Source: Pelagibacterium xiamenense (GTDB lineage: Bacteria > Pseudomonadota > Alphaproteobacteria > Rhizobiales > Devosiaceae). Taken from it: a DNA stretch of 64,000 bases. A program made the translations under genes and the position numbers. The stretch lies in contig NZ_JAJOYS010000001.1 of NCBI RefSeq assembly GCF_021166475.1, forward strand, positions 992,001 to 1,056,000. Reading direction: 5' to 3'. Under the pieces are notes generated by a model, which saw only the letters and a program-made list of their open reading frames with translations, did not search any database and was not told where the DNA came from. Numbering within the stretch: the stretch's first letter is position 1; every line of letters starts with the position of its first letter. Positions 43,703 through 53,547 of the stretch are shown here, in pieces.

Positions 43703-45249
43703 GCATGAACGCACAGGGCCGCCCTTCGGCCCCCGTCGCTGACGCCGGCGCGCCCGCTACCGGGGCCGCCGCTCTGCTGCCGGCAGAACCGCTGCTCTTC
43801 GAAATCGGCGACCGCGACCATTCCGGCGTCGACCTGCCCGATATCGAGGTGGGCAACGACCGGCTCGGCGGCCTCCGCCGCAAGACGGCACTCGACCTGC
43901 CCGGGCTCACCGAACCCGAGGCGATGCGCCACTATGTGCGCCTCTCGCGCCAGAATTACGCCATCGACTCGGGCATGTATCCGCTCGGTTCGTGCACCAT
44001 GAAGCACAACCCGCGCCTCAACGAGAAGACCGCACGGCTGCCCGGCTTCGCCGACGTCCACCCGCTCCAACCCGTCTCGACGGTTCAGGGGGCACTCGGC
44101 GTCATCGAAGAGCTCAGCCACTGGCTGATGGAACTGACCAACACGACCGCGGTCGCCATGTCCCCCAAGGCCGGCGCTCACGGCGAGTTGTGCGGCATGA
44201 TGGCCATCAAGGCCGCACACGAGGCAAACGGGCAGGGGCACCGCAAGATCGTGCTCGTCCCCGAAAGCGCGCACGGTACCAACCCCGCAACCGCCGCCTT
44301 CCTTGGCTACACGGTCAAATCCATCGACGCCAATGAACACGGCACCGTCGATGTCGATGCGGTCAAGGCCGCGCTCTCCGACGACGTCGCGGCGATCATG
44401 CTCACCAACCCCAACACCTGCGGCCTGTTCGAGCCCCAGGTGATCGAGATCGCGCAAGCGGTTCACGACGCGGGCGCCTATTTCTACTGCGACGGCGCCA
44501 ACTTCAACGCCATCATGGGCGTCGTCCGGCCGGGCGATCTCGGCATCGATGCGATGCACATCAACCTCCACAAAACCTTCTCCACCCCCCACGGTGGCGG
44601 TGGTCCGGGAGCCGGCCCGGTTGTGCTCTCGGCGGCTCTGGCACCGTTCGCGCCCGTGCCCTTCGTGCGGCGCGACGGCGACGCCCTTGAACTCGTCGAG
44701 CACACCGAAGGGCAGCACTTCGGCCGCCTCACCGCATTCCATGGCCAGATGGGCATGTTCGTGCGCGCGCTCACCTACATGCTCAGCCACGGTGCCGACG
44801 GGCTGGCGCAGGCCGCGCGCGACGCGGTATTGAACGCCAACTACATCAAGGCCCGGCTCGCGGACCTCTTCTCGGCGCCCTACAACCACCGGCCCGTGAT
44901 GCACGAGGTGCTTTTCGACGATACGTTCCTCAAGGGCACCGGCGTTTCCACCCTGGATTTCGCCAAGGCGATGATCGACGAGGGCGTGCATCCGATGACG
45001 ATGTATTTCCCACTCGTCGTGCACGGCGCGATGCTGATCGAGCCCACCGAATCCGAATCGCTCCAGACGCTCGACGCCTTCATCGCAACCATGCGCGACC
45101 TCGCTGAGGACGCGAAGTCCGGCAATTCCGAGCGATTTACCGCCGCCCCGGTTCGCGCCCCGCTGCGTCGGCTCGACGAAACCCGCGCGGCGCGCCAGCC
45201 AAGGCTCAAATGGACCCCGTCCGACGCGCCGCGCGCGGCGGCACAATAG
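43699..45249 (+). CDS. gcvPB: Glycine dehydrogenase (decarboxylating) subunit 2
   Basis: The PLP-bearing half of the split P protein. The 516-residue product carries the cofactor lysine K292 in [19 protein letters not shown], and SHAHGTN-like [12 protein letters not shown] and [13 protein letters not shown] motifs. It has an N-terminal extension of about 35 residues and a C-terminal basic tail of about 50 compared with the minimal GcvPB. It ends the operon; a hairpin follows and overlaps the convergent methyltransferase stop. gcvL (lipoamide dehydrogenase) is not here. Confidence 0.96.
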   Translation: MSMNAQGRPSAPVADAGAPATGAAALLPAEPLLFEIGDRDHSGVDLPDIEVGNDRLGGLRRKTALDLPGLTEPEAMRHYVRLSRQNYAIDSGMYPLGSCTMKHNPRLNEKTARLPGFADVHPLQPVSTVQGALGVIEELSHWLMELTNTTAVAMSPKAGAHGELCGMMAIKAAHEANGQGHRKIVLVPESAHGTNPATAAFLGYTVKSIDANEHGTVDVDAVKAALSDDVAAIMLTNPNTCGLFEPQVIEIAQAVHDAGAYFYCDGANFNAIMGVVRPGDLGIDAMHINLHKTFSTPHGGGGPGAGPVVLSAALAPFAPVPFVRRDGDALELVEHTEGQHFGRLTAFHGQMGMFVRALTYMLSHGADGLAQAARDAVLNANYIKARLADLFSAPYNHRPVMHEVLFDDTFLKGTGVSTLDFAKAMIDEGVHPMTMYFPLVVHGAMLIEPTESESLQTLDAFIATMRDLAEDAKSGNSERFTAAPVRAPLRRLDETRAARQPRLKWTPSDAPRAAAQ

Positions 45250-45257
45250 CGGCTTCA

Positions 45258-45282
45258 GGCTGCGGTCAACCCGACCGCAGCC
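45258..45282. terminator. Hairpin between convergent gcvPB and methyltransferase genes
   Basis: GGCTGCGGT (45258-45266) and ACCGCAGCC (45274-45282) form a perfect 9-bp stem, overlapping the methyltransferase stop (45266-45268). No T-tract on either side; it may act as a weak bidirectional terminator. Confidence 0.4.
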
Positions 45283-46048
45283 GGTCCGCCCGCAGTCCCA
45301 GGAGCATCGGGATTTCCCCCGCAGCGCGCCGCTCTGCAGGCGGCGCGCCGGACTTTTCAATGTCCCGCACCTCCCGCAACGCGGTAACGGCGAAGCCGTG
45401 ACTTGAAAGCGCGGCGATATAGGCGCCGAGCGGCCTGTGATAGCTCCGCGTCACGCCCTTGCCCGAATGGTGAGGCTGCATGGGCACCTCAAGATCGGAC
45501 AGATAGCTGTCGACCCTCCGGTATCGAAGTTTCCGGCCCTCGTCCCAACCCCAACCGCTCTGCCGCGGCACACGGAAGCACGGATGCAGCATCACGATGA
45601 CGACGCGCCCGGAGCCGTGCACCAGCCGCGCCGCCGAAGCCAGCGCTTCCGTGAGCGGGTCGATGTCCTGAATGGAAAGCAGGAAACTCGCCGCATCGAA
45701 AGTACCCTGCCGCAAGCCGGGCACGGCGGCAGCGCGGGTGGCGTCGCCCACGACGAATCGTCCGGCGCGCCCGTTGTGCCGCCGCGCGATGGAGATGAGG
45801 CTCGGCGAGAGGTCGAGCCCGGTATAGGCCATGCCCGTTGCCGCGACGGGCGGGGCGAGAACGCCCGGGCCGCAGCCCAGGTCGATCAGCGCCTCTCCGG
45901 CGCCAGGCTGTAGAAGATCGAGCAACAGGGGTACAGCGAGGGTGCGGTGGTACCGGCTCCCCTTGGGGCCGGCCCAGCCGGCGTACCAGTCGGCGACGCC
46001 CTCCCAGCTTTGGGAGCGCCTTGTGCGCCGGGGTGTATTGGTGGTCAT
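45266..46048 (-). CDS. Class I SAM-dependent methyltransferase
   Basis: A 260-residue methyltransferase with the SAM-binding motif I LIDLGCGPGVLAPPVA, the acidic motif II TGLDLSPSLI, VVGDATRAA and a later FLLSIQDIDP. It begins MTTNTPRRTRRSQSWEGVA, then DWYAGWAGPKGSRYHR. It resembles UbiE/COQ5-like small-molecule methyltransferases; the substrate is unknown. The ATG at 46048 fits the family start; the frame is open further upstream. Convergent with gcvPB. Confidence 0.85.
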   Translation of the reverse strand: MTTNTPRRTRRSQSWEGVADWYAGWAGPKGSRYHRTLAVPLLLDLLQPGAGEALIDLGCGPGVLAPPVAATGMAYTGLDLSPSLISIARRHNGRAGRFVVGDATRAAAVPGLRQGTFDAASFLLSIQDIDPLTEALASAARLVHGSGRVVIVMLHPCFRVPRQSGWGWDEGRKLRYRRVDSYLSDLEVPMQPHHSGKGVTRSYHRPLGAYIAALSSHGFAVTALREVRDIEKSGAPPAERRAAGEIPMLLGLRADRLRSG

Positions 46049-46385
46049 GAAATGTCTCGTATGAACGCAAGAAAATCGTTGCGTCGGCAGAGACGGTATC
46101 GATTTCGGAAAGACGTGGACCTGCAACAGACAGCCACGCGCCGCTTCCATGGCGAAACAACCCACGACCGCGCTAGGCGCGGCGCGAACGGGCACCGGGA
46201 AGAACGGATACCGCCCCTAGAGGGTGCGGATGCGGATGTATGCAGGCCGTGAAATCAACATGGGCAGATCTCTAGCGTTTCGTCCCGGTACGCGCAAGTC
46301 CCCATTCGGGTCCGGAACGAAAACTAGTCGTTGATCAAAACGACAGGAACCCTAAACTCCCCCGGCATTAAGTCGGAGGGCAAAT
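46049..46385. other. 337-bp intergenic region upstream of the methyltransferase and DUF2332 genes
   Basis: This gap separates two divergent genes. It holds GGAGGG at 46374-46379 for the DUF2332 start and an imperfect long-range stem, TTTCGT-c-CCGG (46278-46288) with CCGG-a-ACGAAA (46312-46322). I see no gene or recognised RNA in it. Confidence 0.45.
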
Positions 46386-47435
46386 ATGTCGAACATGACC
46401 CCCCATGTGCTTGAGAACTTCCGGTTCCAGGCAGAGGCCTGCCGAAGTCTGGGCTCCCCCTTCACCGCGCAACTTTGCGAGCTTCTCGCCAAGCATCTCG
46501 ACGCATCCTCGCGCTTTGGCGCGCGGATCATCGACTGGCCCGAATCGGCCAAGGACGATGCGCTGGCGCTTCGCGCCGTCGGCGCGCTCCACAGCCTCGT
46601 GCGTTCGGGCAAGGCGCGCGAACTCGCCGCGCTTTATCCGCCCCTCGAAACCAGGCCCGATGTGCTTTGGGAAGCCATAGCGGCGGCCATCTTTCGGCAC
46701 GACGAAGTGCTGCACGACTTCCTCGACAGCCCCCCGCAGACCAACGAGGTCATGCGCTCCTCGGCCATCCTGGGCATGATGCTCAAGGTCGCCGAGCGGT
46801 TCGAGATGCCCCTGGCCGTCTACGAGATCGGCGCCAGCGCGGGTATCAATCTGGCTTTCGACAGCTTCCATTATGTCCTCGGCGAAAGGCGCGAATGGGG
46901 CTCGTCCGACGCGGTCGTGCATATCGAGAGCGAATGGCGCGGCGACGCCCCTGATCTCGAGACCAGGCTCGAAATCAAAAGCCGCGCCGGTTGCGACCGC
47001 AATCCTCTCGACGCCGGCGATCCCGAAGCCGTCGAGCACTTGCTTGCCTACATCTGGGCCGACCAGCACGAGCGGATCGGACGGATTTCCGCCGCGCTCG
47101 AAGCCGCCGCCAAATCGTCGCTGCGCGTGGAGAAGGCCGACGCTGCCGACTGGGTCGACCGCATACTGGCCGAGCCCGCAGAACCCGGCGTCGTCCGGGT
47201 CTTCTTCCACACCATTGTCTGGCAATACCTGCCACTCGACACCCGCATGCACATCACCAAGGCCTTCGCGGCTGCCGGCGCGCAAGCCACCGGCGAAACC
47301 CCACTCGTCTGGATGTATATGGAGGCCGAGGATCACCCTGGCGGCGCCGTCCTCAAGCAGACGGTCTGGCCCGGCGGCGAAAAGGAAACCCTCGGCCTCG
47401 CCGACTATCACGGCCGTTGGGTCGACTGGGCATAG
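46386..47435 (+). CDS. DUF2332 family protein
   Basis: A 349-residue soluble protein fitting DUF2332: an N-terminal FRFQAEACRSLGSPFTAQLC, then LYPPLETRPDVLW, a glycine-rich VYEIGASAGINLAFDSF that looks like a nucleotide- or SAM-binding loop, and the C-terminal VWMYMEAEDHPGGAVLK. The function of the family is unknown; the loop suggests a methyltransferase-like fold but this is not proven. GGAGGG lies 6 nt before the ATG. The Fo terminator follows the stop and could serve both directions. Confidence 0.85.
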   Translation: MSNMTPHVLENFRFQAEACRSLGSPFTAQLCELLAKHLDASSRFGARIIDWPESAKDDALALRAVGALHSLVRSGKARELAALYPPLETRPDVLWEAIAAAIFRHDEVLHDFLDSPPQTNEVMRSSAILGMMLKVAERFEMPLAVYEIGASAGINLAFDSFHYVLGERREWGSSDAVVHIESEWRGDAPDLETRLEIKSRAGCDRNPLDAGDPEAVEHLLAYIWADQHERIGRISAALEAAAKSSLRVEKADAADWVDRILAEPAEPGVVRVFFHTIVWQYLPLDTRMHITKAFAAAGAQATGETPLVWMYMEAEDHPGGAVLKQTVWPGGEKETLGLADYHGRWVDWA

Positions 47436-47449
47436 CGTCTGTTCGAAGA

Positions 47450-47481
47450 ACCGCAAACAAAAACGGGCCCCTAAGGGCCCG
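47450..47481 (-). terminator. Intrinsic terminator of the Fo ATP synthase operon
   Basis: CGGGCCC (47464-47470) and GGGCCCG (47475-47481) pair over a 4-nt loop. On the minus strand a T-rich run (complement of the A-tract at about 47455-47463) follows, so it ends the atp transcript. A TTT on the other side may help end the DUF2332 transcript. Confidence 0.85.
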
Positions 47482-47508
47482 CTTTAACGTCAATGCTTTG
47501 CCGGTGTC

Positions 47509-47991
47509 TCAGTTGAGCTTCGCCCCGACTTCCCGGATCGATTCGTCGACGAGTTCGCTGCCCTGCTCCTTGACCTGATCGACAAGCAGGACGCGTGCGG
47601 CCTCGACCGCGACGTCCGCCGAGCGTGCGCGCACTTCCGCGAGTGCCTGCGCTTCAGCCTGGGCGATCTTGTCTTCCACCGCCTTGGTGCGGCGGGCAAC
47701 CAGATCTTCGAGGGCTTCCTGGGCTTCCGTGGTCATCCGTTCGGCGTCTTCACGCGCGGCGGCGACGATTTCGTCGGCCTCGGTCTCGGCAGCCTTCCGC
47801 TTGCGCTCGTACTCGGCGAGCAGCGCCTGCGCATCCTCGCGAAGCCGTTTGGCTTCATCGAGGTCCTCCTCGATCTTCTTGATGCGGCTGTCGAGGTGCC
47901 CGGCGATCATGCCGGGCACCTTGAGGTAGATGATGACGGCAAAGAACAGGATGAGCGCGATGAAGGCCCAGAAGGTGGCATCCAATTCCAT
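47509..47991 (-). CDS. atpF: ATP synthase Fo subunit b
   Basis: Subunit b forms the peripheral stalk between Fo and F1. The 160-residue protein has a single N-terminal transmembrane segment (about 6-26, FWAFIALILFFAVIIYL) and a long charged coiled coil (about 32-140) rich in Ala, Glu and Lys/Arg. Paired with b' upstream, it forms a b-b' heterodimer as in other alphaproteobacteria. Last gene of the Fo operon, 4 bp after b', followed by the operon terminator. Confidence 0.94.
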   Translation of the reverse strand: MELDATFWAFIALILFFAVIIYLKVPGMIAGHLDSRIKKIEEDLDEAKRLREDAQALLAEYERKRKAAETEADEIVAAAREDAERMTTEAQEALEDLVARRTKAVEDKIAQAEAQALAEVRARSADVAVEAARVLLVDQVKEQGSELVDESIREVGAKLN

Positions 47992-47995
47992 CGAA

Positions 47996-48640
47996 CTACT
48001 CCTTGGTCACTTTGGCGACAGCGTCGCGGGCGGCCTTGACCGGCACCTTGCCAACCAGTTGGCCAACAAGCGCCTGCGCTGTTTCGGCGGCAATCGCATC
48101 GACATGCCCGAGCGCCTCGGTCTTGGTCTCGGCGATACGCGCCTCGGCCGCCGACATCTTCTTGGAGAGATCGGCCTCGACCTTCGCACGCTTGGCGTCG
48201 AGATCGGCCTTGATTTCCGAACGGGTCTTTTCGGCAATTTCGTGCGCCTTGGACCGCGCATCCGAAAGCGCCTCTTCATAGGACGCGATCGCCTGGTCGG
48301 TCTTCTGACGCAGCCTGTCGGCTTCCGCCAGATCCCCCTCGATACGGTCGCGCCGCACTTCGAGGATTTCGCCGATCCGGGGCAGGGCGATCCGGCTCAT
48401 GATGAAGTAGAGCGCGGCAAAGCTGATCGCGAGCCAGAGAATCTGCGAGGGAAAGGTCGACGCGTCGAAAGGCGGGAAGACATCCGTATGCCCACCGCCA
48501 TGCGCCTCGGTCCCCTCGATCACATGTCCCTCGGGCTGGGAATGATCGCCGCCGACCTCGTCGAACTGGATCTGGTCCTCGGCAGGAACGTGGAGTTCCG
48601 CCTCCGAGCCGTCGGCCTGGGCAATGAGAATGCGTGCCAT
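47996..48640 (-). CDS. ATP synthase Fo subunit b' with acidic/His-rich N-terminal extension
   Basis: Partner of b in the peripheral stalk. The 214-residue protein has an N-terminal extension of about 55 residues (MARILIAQADGSEAELHVP, then a Glu/His/Gly-rich stretch), a transmembrane segment near 62-82 (PSQILWLAISFAALYFIM) and a coiled coil to the C-terminus. The segment VFPPFDASTF before the membrane span is typical of alphaproteobacterial b'. A shorter His-rich extension is usual in the group, but the first 28 residues look unlike the common secreted-type start. The gene follows atpE after a 107-bp gap with a hairpin. Confidence 0.92.
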   Translation of the reverse strand: MARILIAQADGSEAELHVPAEDQIQFDEVGGDHSQPEGHVIEGTEAHGGGHTDVFPPFDASTFPSQILWLAISFAALYFIMSRIALPRIGEILEVRRDRIEGDLAEADRLRQKTDQAIASYEEALSDARSKAHEIAEKTRSEIKADLDAKRAKVEADLSKKMSAAEARIAETKTEALGHVDAIAAETAQALVGQLVGKVPVKAARDAVAKVTKE

Positions 48641-48689
48641 GTCGTTTCACTCGCCGGTGCGTATGTCCGGATCGGGTCCGGATAAGAAC

Positions 48690-48718
48690 CGGCAGCCAGG
48701 GAACAGCCCCGGCTGCCG
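48690..48718 (-). other. Stable hairpin between atpE and the b' gene
   Basis: CGGCAGCC-a-GGG (48690-48701) pairs with CCC-c-GGCTGCCG (48707-48718) around a 5-nt loop: 11 base pairs with one mismatch. It stands in the 107-bp gap directly after atpE. It may slow 3' decay of the atpE part of the mRNA or reduce read-through, which would suit the high copy number of subunit c. Confidence 0.5.
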
Positions 48719-48747
48719 AAACCGTTAGTCTGCTCGCCTAAGGGATC

Positions 48748-48975
48748 TTAGACCGCGAACAGCAGCAAAAGGGCAACGAGGAACGAGAAGATGCCCAGAG
48801 CTTCGGTCACGGCGAAGCCGAAGATGAGGTTACCGGACTGCGAAGGCGCAGCCGACGGGTTGCGAAGGGCACCCGAGAGGAAGTTGCCGAAGATGTTGGC
48901 CACACCGATGGCAGCACCGGCCATACCGAAACAAGCCAGACCGGCACCGATGAACTTTGCGGCTTCAGCTTCCAT
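48748..48975 (-). CDS. atpE: ATP synthase Fo subunit c
   Basis: The c ring rotates as protons pass. The 75-residue hairpin protein has two transmembrane helices with a glycine-rich first helix ([21 protein letters not shown]), the polar loop RNPSA and the proton-binding glutamate E58 in [12 protein letters not shown]. No sodium-site motif is evident, so it is proton-type. AAAGGA precedes the ATG by about 8 nt, a strong ribosome site. Confidence 0.97.
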   Translation of the reverse strand: MEAEAAKFIGAGLACFGMAGAAIGVANIFGNFLSGALRNPSAAPSQSGNLIFGFAVTEALGIFSFLVALLLLFAV

Positions 48976-49024
48976 TTTTAGATCCTTTCAAAGCCTTGGA
49001 ACGTTGGTTTTTCGTTTTTGGGGA

Positions 49025-49798
49025 TCAATGCGACGGATGGATCGCATCGTTGAGGTACATGGAGGTCAGGACAGCGAAAACGTAAGCCTGAACCGCGGCC
49101 ACCATGAATTCGAGGGCCGTGAGCGCGACGCCCATCAGAAGCGGGAGCGCGGCGCCCAGAATGCCCAAAAAGCCCAGCGACCCCATCGTAACAACGAAGC
49201 CCGTGAACACTTTGAGCGTGATGTGACCCGCCAGCATATTGCCGAACAGTCGCACCGAAAGGGAGATCGGACGCGAGAGGAAGGAAATGATCTCGATCGG
49301 CGTCACGAGAATGAGGAGATAGCTGGGCACGCCGGCGGGGACGAAAAGCTTGAGGAATTTCGGTCCGTTCCGGATGAAGCCGTAAGCGACCACCACGGTC
49401 ATGACTGTCATCGCCATTGCGAAGGTGACGATGATGTGGCTCGTGATGGTGAAGAAGTACGGTATCATGCCCAGCATGTTACCGACGAAAATGAAGATGA
49501 AGATCGAGAAGACGAACGGGAAAAACCGCATCCCCTCGGTGCCTGCGCTACTTCGCACCATATTGGCGACGAATTCGTACATCAGCTCGCTGGTCAATTG
49601 CCAACGGGTCGGCACAAGCCCACGGCCACGGGTCGAAAGGATGAGATAGGCCGCAACGATGCCGGTGGTCAGCACCATAAAGAGCGCGGAATTGGTGAAG
49701 GCGAGCGAAATGCCCGATCCTTCGTGGCCATCGCCGCCGATTGTCCCGAAGGTGAAGATGTCCTGGATGACAAACTGGTGAATCGGATCGTTCGCCAA
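49025..49798 (-). CDS. atpB: ATP synthase Fo subunit a
   Basis: Subunit a forms the proton half-channels next to the c ring. The 257-residue protein (from TTG 49798) begins [15 protein letters not shown], matching homologues, and has six or so hydrophobic segments. The essential arginine lies in [14 protein letters not shown], followed by the conserved [16 protein letters not shown] near the C-terminus. The upstream in-frame extension to 49870 is Arg-rich and overlaps atpI, so I reject it. Between atpI and atpE in the usual alphaproteobacterial order. Confidence 0.95.
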   Translation of the reverse strand: MANDPIHQFVIQDIFTFGTIGGDGHEGSGISLAFTNSALFMVLTTGIVAAYLILSTRGRGLVPTRWQLTSELMYEFVANMVRSSAGTEGMRFFPFVFSIFIFIFVGNMLGMIPYFFTITSHIIVTFAMAMTVMTVVVAYGFIRNGPKFLKLFVPAGVPSYLLILVTPIEIISFLSRPISLSVRLFGNMLAGHITLKVFTGFVVTMGSLGFLGILGAALPLLMGVALTALEFMVAAVQAYVFAVLTSMYLNDAIHPSH

Positions 49799-49829
49799 GG
49801 TCTTCTTGCCCCTATCTCGCCTACCGGGT

Positions 49830-50204
49830 CTAGTCTTCTGCGTCCGGTTTCCCGGCCGCGTTCTTTGCATTCAGTTCCGCCACTACACGAGTGACGTTCA
49901 AAACACCAGCAGCAAAGCCCACCATGAACATGATGAGCAATGCCCAAGGCGTCGTCCCCGCAAACTGGTCGATCAGGTAACCGATACCCGAACCCACCAG
50001 AATGGCCGCGACAAATTCGGCGCCGATCCGCAAGCCGCGGGCCAGCCCCGTCATGTCGTCCTGCCGGCTGCCGTTCTGCGCTTCGGTCTGAGCGCGTCTG
50101 GCGGCCTGCGCCTTGGCGATGCGTGCAGCCAGTTCGGAAGTGTCCGAAGGCCGCGCGCCCGCTTTTGGCTTATGTCCGTTGGGGGTATCTTCGGAATTGG
50201 TCAC
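49830..50204 (-). CDS. atpI: ATP synthase-associated protein AtpI
   Basis: A 124-residue protein with a polar, Ala/Arg/Gln-rich N-terminus (about 1-55) and two transmembrane segments with the AtpI signature [29 protein letters not shown]-type sequence, here spanning about 56-85, then [19 protein letters not shown]. AtpI assists c-ring assembly or ion supply. The start is uncertain: I use GTG 50204 ([10 protein letters not shown]); a GTG at 50231 would add 9 residues. First gene of the Fo operon atpI-atpB-atpE-b'-b. The F1 genes are elsewhere, as usual in this group. Confidence 0.9.
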   Translation of the reverse strand: MTNSEDTPNGHKPKAGARPSDTSELAARIAKAQAARRAQTEAQNGSRQDDMTGLARGLRIGAEFVAAILVGSGIGYLIDQFAGTTPWALLIMFMVGFAAGVLNVTRVVAELNAKNAAGKPDAED

Positions 50205-50344
50205 GCGACTTACCTGCCCACTCCACCCCACCGGACACCCGGCAAGAGGGTGCCTCGAAAAGTCGCGCGCACCATAGTGTTGGCTCGGGGGGAAGTCAAG
50301 GCGATGTGGCGGCTTAAAAAATAAGGAAAATCAACAAGTTACGG

Positions 50345-50369
50345 GCAATGCGACGGGGTGCGGCATTGC
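50345..50369. promoter_or_regulatory. Inverted repeat in the atp upstream region
   Basis: GCAATGC (50345-50351) and GCATTGC (50363-50369) are perfect 7-bp inverted repeats 11 nt apart, within the 289-bp gap that must contain the atp promoter. It may be an operator or an RNA hairpin; no known motif is recognised. Confidence 0.3.
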
Positions 50370-50433
50370 GTCAAGGCGCCAAATTGTGGTTGCACGATGG
50401 CGGGCGGTGGATTCTCGCGCCGGGGCGCTGGAC

Positions 50434-50464
50434 AAAAAAGTGCCCCCGGTTTGTCGCCGGGGGC
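50434..50464 (-). terminator. Intrinsic terminator after ccrM
   Basis: Reading on the minus strand, GCCCCCGG (complement of 50464-50457) pairs with CCGGGGGC (50449-50442) over a 7-nt loop, followed by six T (complement of the A-run 50434-50439). It lies 30 bp after the ccrM stop. A further inverted repeat TGCCTGA/TCAGGCA (50470-50500) overlaps the ccrM stop itself. Confidence 0.85.
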
Positions 50465-50493
50465 CACAATGCCTGACTGATTGGAGGTCGAAA

Positions 50494-51714
<1,221 letters not shown>

Positions 51715-51724
51715 CAAGGCGTTA

Positions 51725-51760
51725 GCCGCGCGAACCGGCCCGAATTGCGGCCCGCGCGGC
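51725..51760 (-). terminator. GC-rich hairpin after the alpha/beta hydrolase gene
   Basis: GCCGCGCG (51725-51732) and CGCGCGGC (51753-51760) form a perfect 8-bp stem just after the hydrolase stop on the minus strand. No clear T-tract, so termination is tentative. Confidence 0.4.
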
Positions 51761-51767
51761 CTTGGAC

Positions 51768-52661
51768 CTACTCTTTCGCGTCCAGGAACCTGATGACCGT
51801 TTCCCCAAGGCGGGGGTCGGCGCCGATGGTATAGTGGGTCGCATCCGGGATGACGGCAAACCGGTTCGGGGTCATCCCCGCTCCGTCCCAGCCGCCATCG
51901 GCCTGTCCGCCGCCCAGAAGTTCGAAGAACGCGGTCGCGTGCGAGATCCTGACACTGTCATGGTCGGCAACGACCAGGAGCGTCGGCGCCTCGATGCCAT
52001 CGATGTCCGCGGACCAATCGTAGTCCTCACCGATAAATTCGCCCATCTGTTCAAGCAGGCGCGGAAAGTTCTCCGGATCGGGCGCCGCCTGAACATAAGC
52101 CTGATGCAGCGGCGTTCCGACCATTCCCTCGGCGAGCTCGGGGCCCATGGCCCGCATGCCTTGGCGGTTAAAGTCGTGCCAGCCCGAGAAGGCATAGGGG
52201 GCCGAGACGACGACGAGCTGGTCAACGACATCCGGGTGATCGATCGCCGTGCGCAACGCGACGCCGCCGCCGAGCGAATATCCCATCACGTCCGCGTCTT
52301 CGTGACCGAGATACCGGATTACCTCGGCGACGTCGGTCGCAAGCGCGTCCCAGCTCATCGGCCGGTCGAACGGCAGCGTATGTCCGTGGGCCTGCAGCTC
52401 GATCCCGATCACCTGCCGGCCTTCGGCCAGCGCGGTGAGCACAGGCCCGAACATTTCGGTTGTCATCAACCCGCCATGAAGCAGAACGAGCGGTTCGCCG
52501 GTCCCGTAAACGGAATAGTAGACCTCTACACCATTGACCGGCGCATAGCCCGATTCGCTGGGGGGCGGGAGCATCGTCCCGGGGTCCTGAGCAGCCGTTG
52601 GCGCGAGCGGCGCAAGCGTGAGGCTGGCAATGGCGAGCACGCGAGTGGTGTATTTGAACAT
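51768..52661 (-). CDS. Secreted alpha/beta hydrolase
   Basis: A 297-residue alpha/beta-hydrolase with a signal peptide (MFKYTTRVLAIASLTLAPLAPTAA split over residues 1-24). The catalytic triad is visible: nucleophile S129 in GYSLGGG, acid D233 or D235 in VVADHDSV, and H276 in DATHYT. LLHGG near 60-64 is the oxyanion motif. The substrate is unknown; esterase, lipase or haloperoxidase-like activity are all possible. AGGAGA lies 6 nt before the ATG. It sits between rnhB and ccrM, which are usually close neighbours in this order. Confidence 0.88.
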   Translation of the reverse strand: MFKYTTRVLAIASLTLAPLAPTAAQDPGTMLPPPSESGYAPVNGVEVYYSVYGTGEPLVLLHGGLMTTEMFGPVLTALAEGRQVIGIELQAHGHTLPFDRPMSWDALATDVAEVIRYLGHEDADVMGYSLGGGVALRTAIDHPDVVDQLVVVSAPYAFSGWHDFNRQGMRAMGPELAEGMVGTPLHQAYVQAAPDPENFPRLLEQMGEFIGEDYDWSADIDGIEAPTLLVVADHDSVRISHATAFFELLGGGQADGGWDGAGMTPNRFAVIPDATHYTIGADPRLGETVIRFLDAKE

Positions 52662-52864
52662 TGGAGTCTCCTGTCGCGTTCAGTTCCGAGACCCGCTGCG
52701 TGCGCGTCTCAAGCCTCTAGGACGCGTTCGGTGCCGCCAATCCGACATTGGGAACGAGGCGGTTAATGAACGGGAGACCCCAAAGGCGCGGACAGGATAG
52801 GGACTGGGGGATAGACTTGTGGATTTGGCCTCGCGCGAGCCCGGCAATCGGCCGCGGCGAACCG

Positions 52865-53503
52865 CTACCGCCGCGCCGCCATCACCGGCGCGAAACTCTG
52901 CCGGTGCAGCTCGGTGGGCCCGTGCGCGATGAGCGCTTCGAGATGCGCGGCGGTGCCATAGCCCTTGTGCTGCGCGAAATCGAAATGCGGGTGCCCGCGA
53001 TCCATCGTGGGACACATGGAATCGCGCACCACCTTGGCAACGATCGACGCCGCCGCGATCGAAAGACTCTTGCCGTCCCCTCCGATCACCGGTTCGCCCG
53101 CGCAGGAAAGCCCTTCGGGTACGTCGCGTCCGTCCACGAGCGCAAGATCGGGCCGCACGGCCAGTGCCTCGAGCGCGCCGCACATTGCCCACAGCGTCGC
53201 GCCACGAATGTTGAGCCGGTCGATGACCTCGACCGGAGCGGCACAGAGCCCCACCGCGGCGCTCGCGAGAATCTCCGTAAAGACCGCGCGCCGCCGTGCC
53301 TCGGTCATCTTCTTGGAATCGTTGAGCCCCTCGGGGATCCGGTTCGGGTCCAGAACGACCGCCGCGGCAACGACCGGCCCCGCCAGCGGGCCACGCCCGG
53401 CCTCGTCGATGCCGGCGACACAATTGAGCCCGCGCGCACGCGCGGCCGCTTCGAGCGCGTAGCTGGGTACGTCGGAAACGATGGGCGAATCGGTCTTGGC
53501 CAT
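52865..53503 (-). CDS. rnhB: Ribonuclease HII
   Basis: RNase HII removes ribonucleotides and RNA primers from DNA. The 212-residue protein has the acidic active site: D33 and E34 in AGIDEAGRGPLAGPV, D124 in LALVDGRD and D161 in VVRDSMC. GYGTAAHLEAL is the substrate-interacting motif. I use the ATG at 53503 (MAKTDSPIVS); an in-frame TTG at 53512 is less likely. The 203-bp gap downstream to the hydrolase gene shows no recognised element. Confidence 0.96.
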   Translation of the reverse strand: MAKTDSPIVSDVPSYALEAAARARGLNCVAGIDEAGRGPLAGPVVAAAVVLDPNRIPEGLNDSKKMTEARRRAVFTEILASAAVGLCAAPVEVIDRLNIRGATLWAMCGALEALAVRPDLALVDGRDVPEGLSCAGEPVIGGDGKSLSIAAASIVAKVVRDSMCPTMDRGHPHFDFAQHKGYGTAAHLEALIAHGPTELHRQSFAPVMAARR

Positions 53504-53547
53504 GAGAGCCAACCTGCCTCAACCGCACCCGGAGGAAAAGGCAGTTC

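Noticed and set aside
49799-49870. N-terminal extension of atpB into atpI
   Set aside because: Arg/Lys-rich and overlapping atpI; the TTG at 49798 gives the family's normal MANDPIHQF start.
52680-53528. Minus-strand frame overlapping rnhB in another register
   Set aside because: Arg/Gly-rich shadow; rnhB has all catalytic residues.
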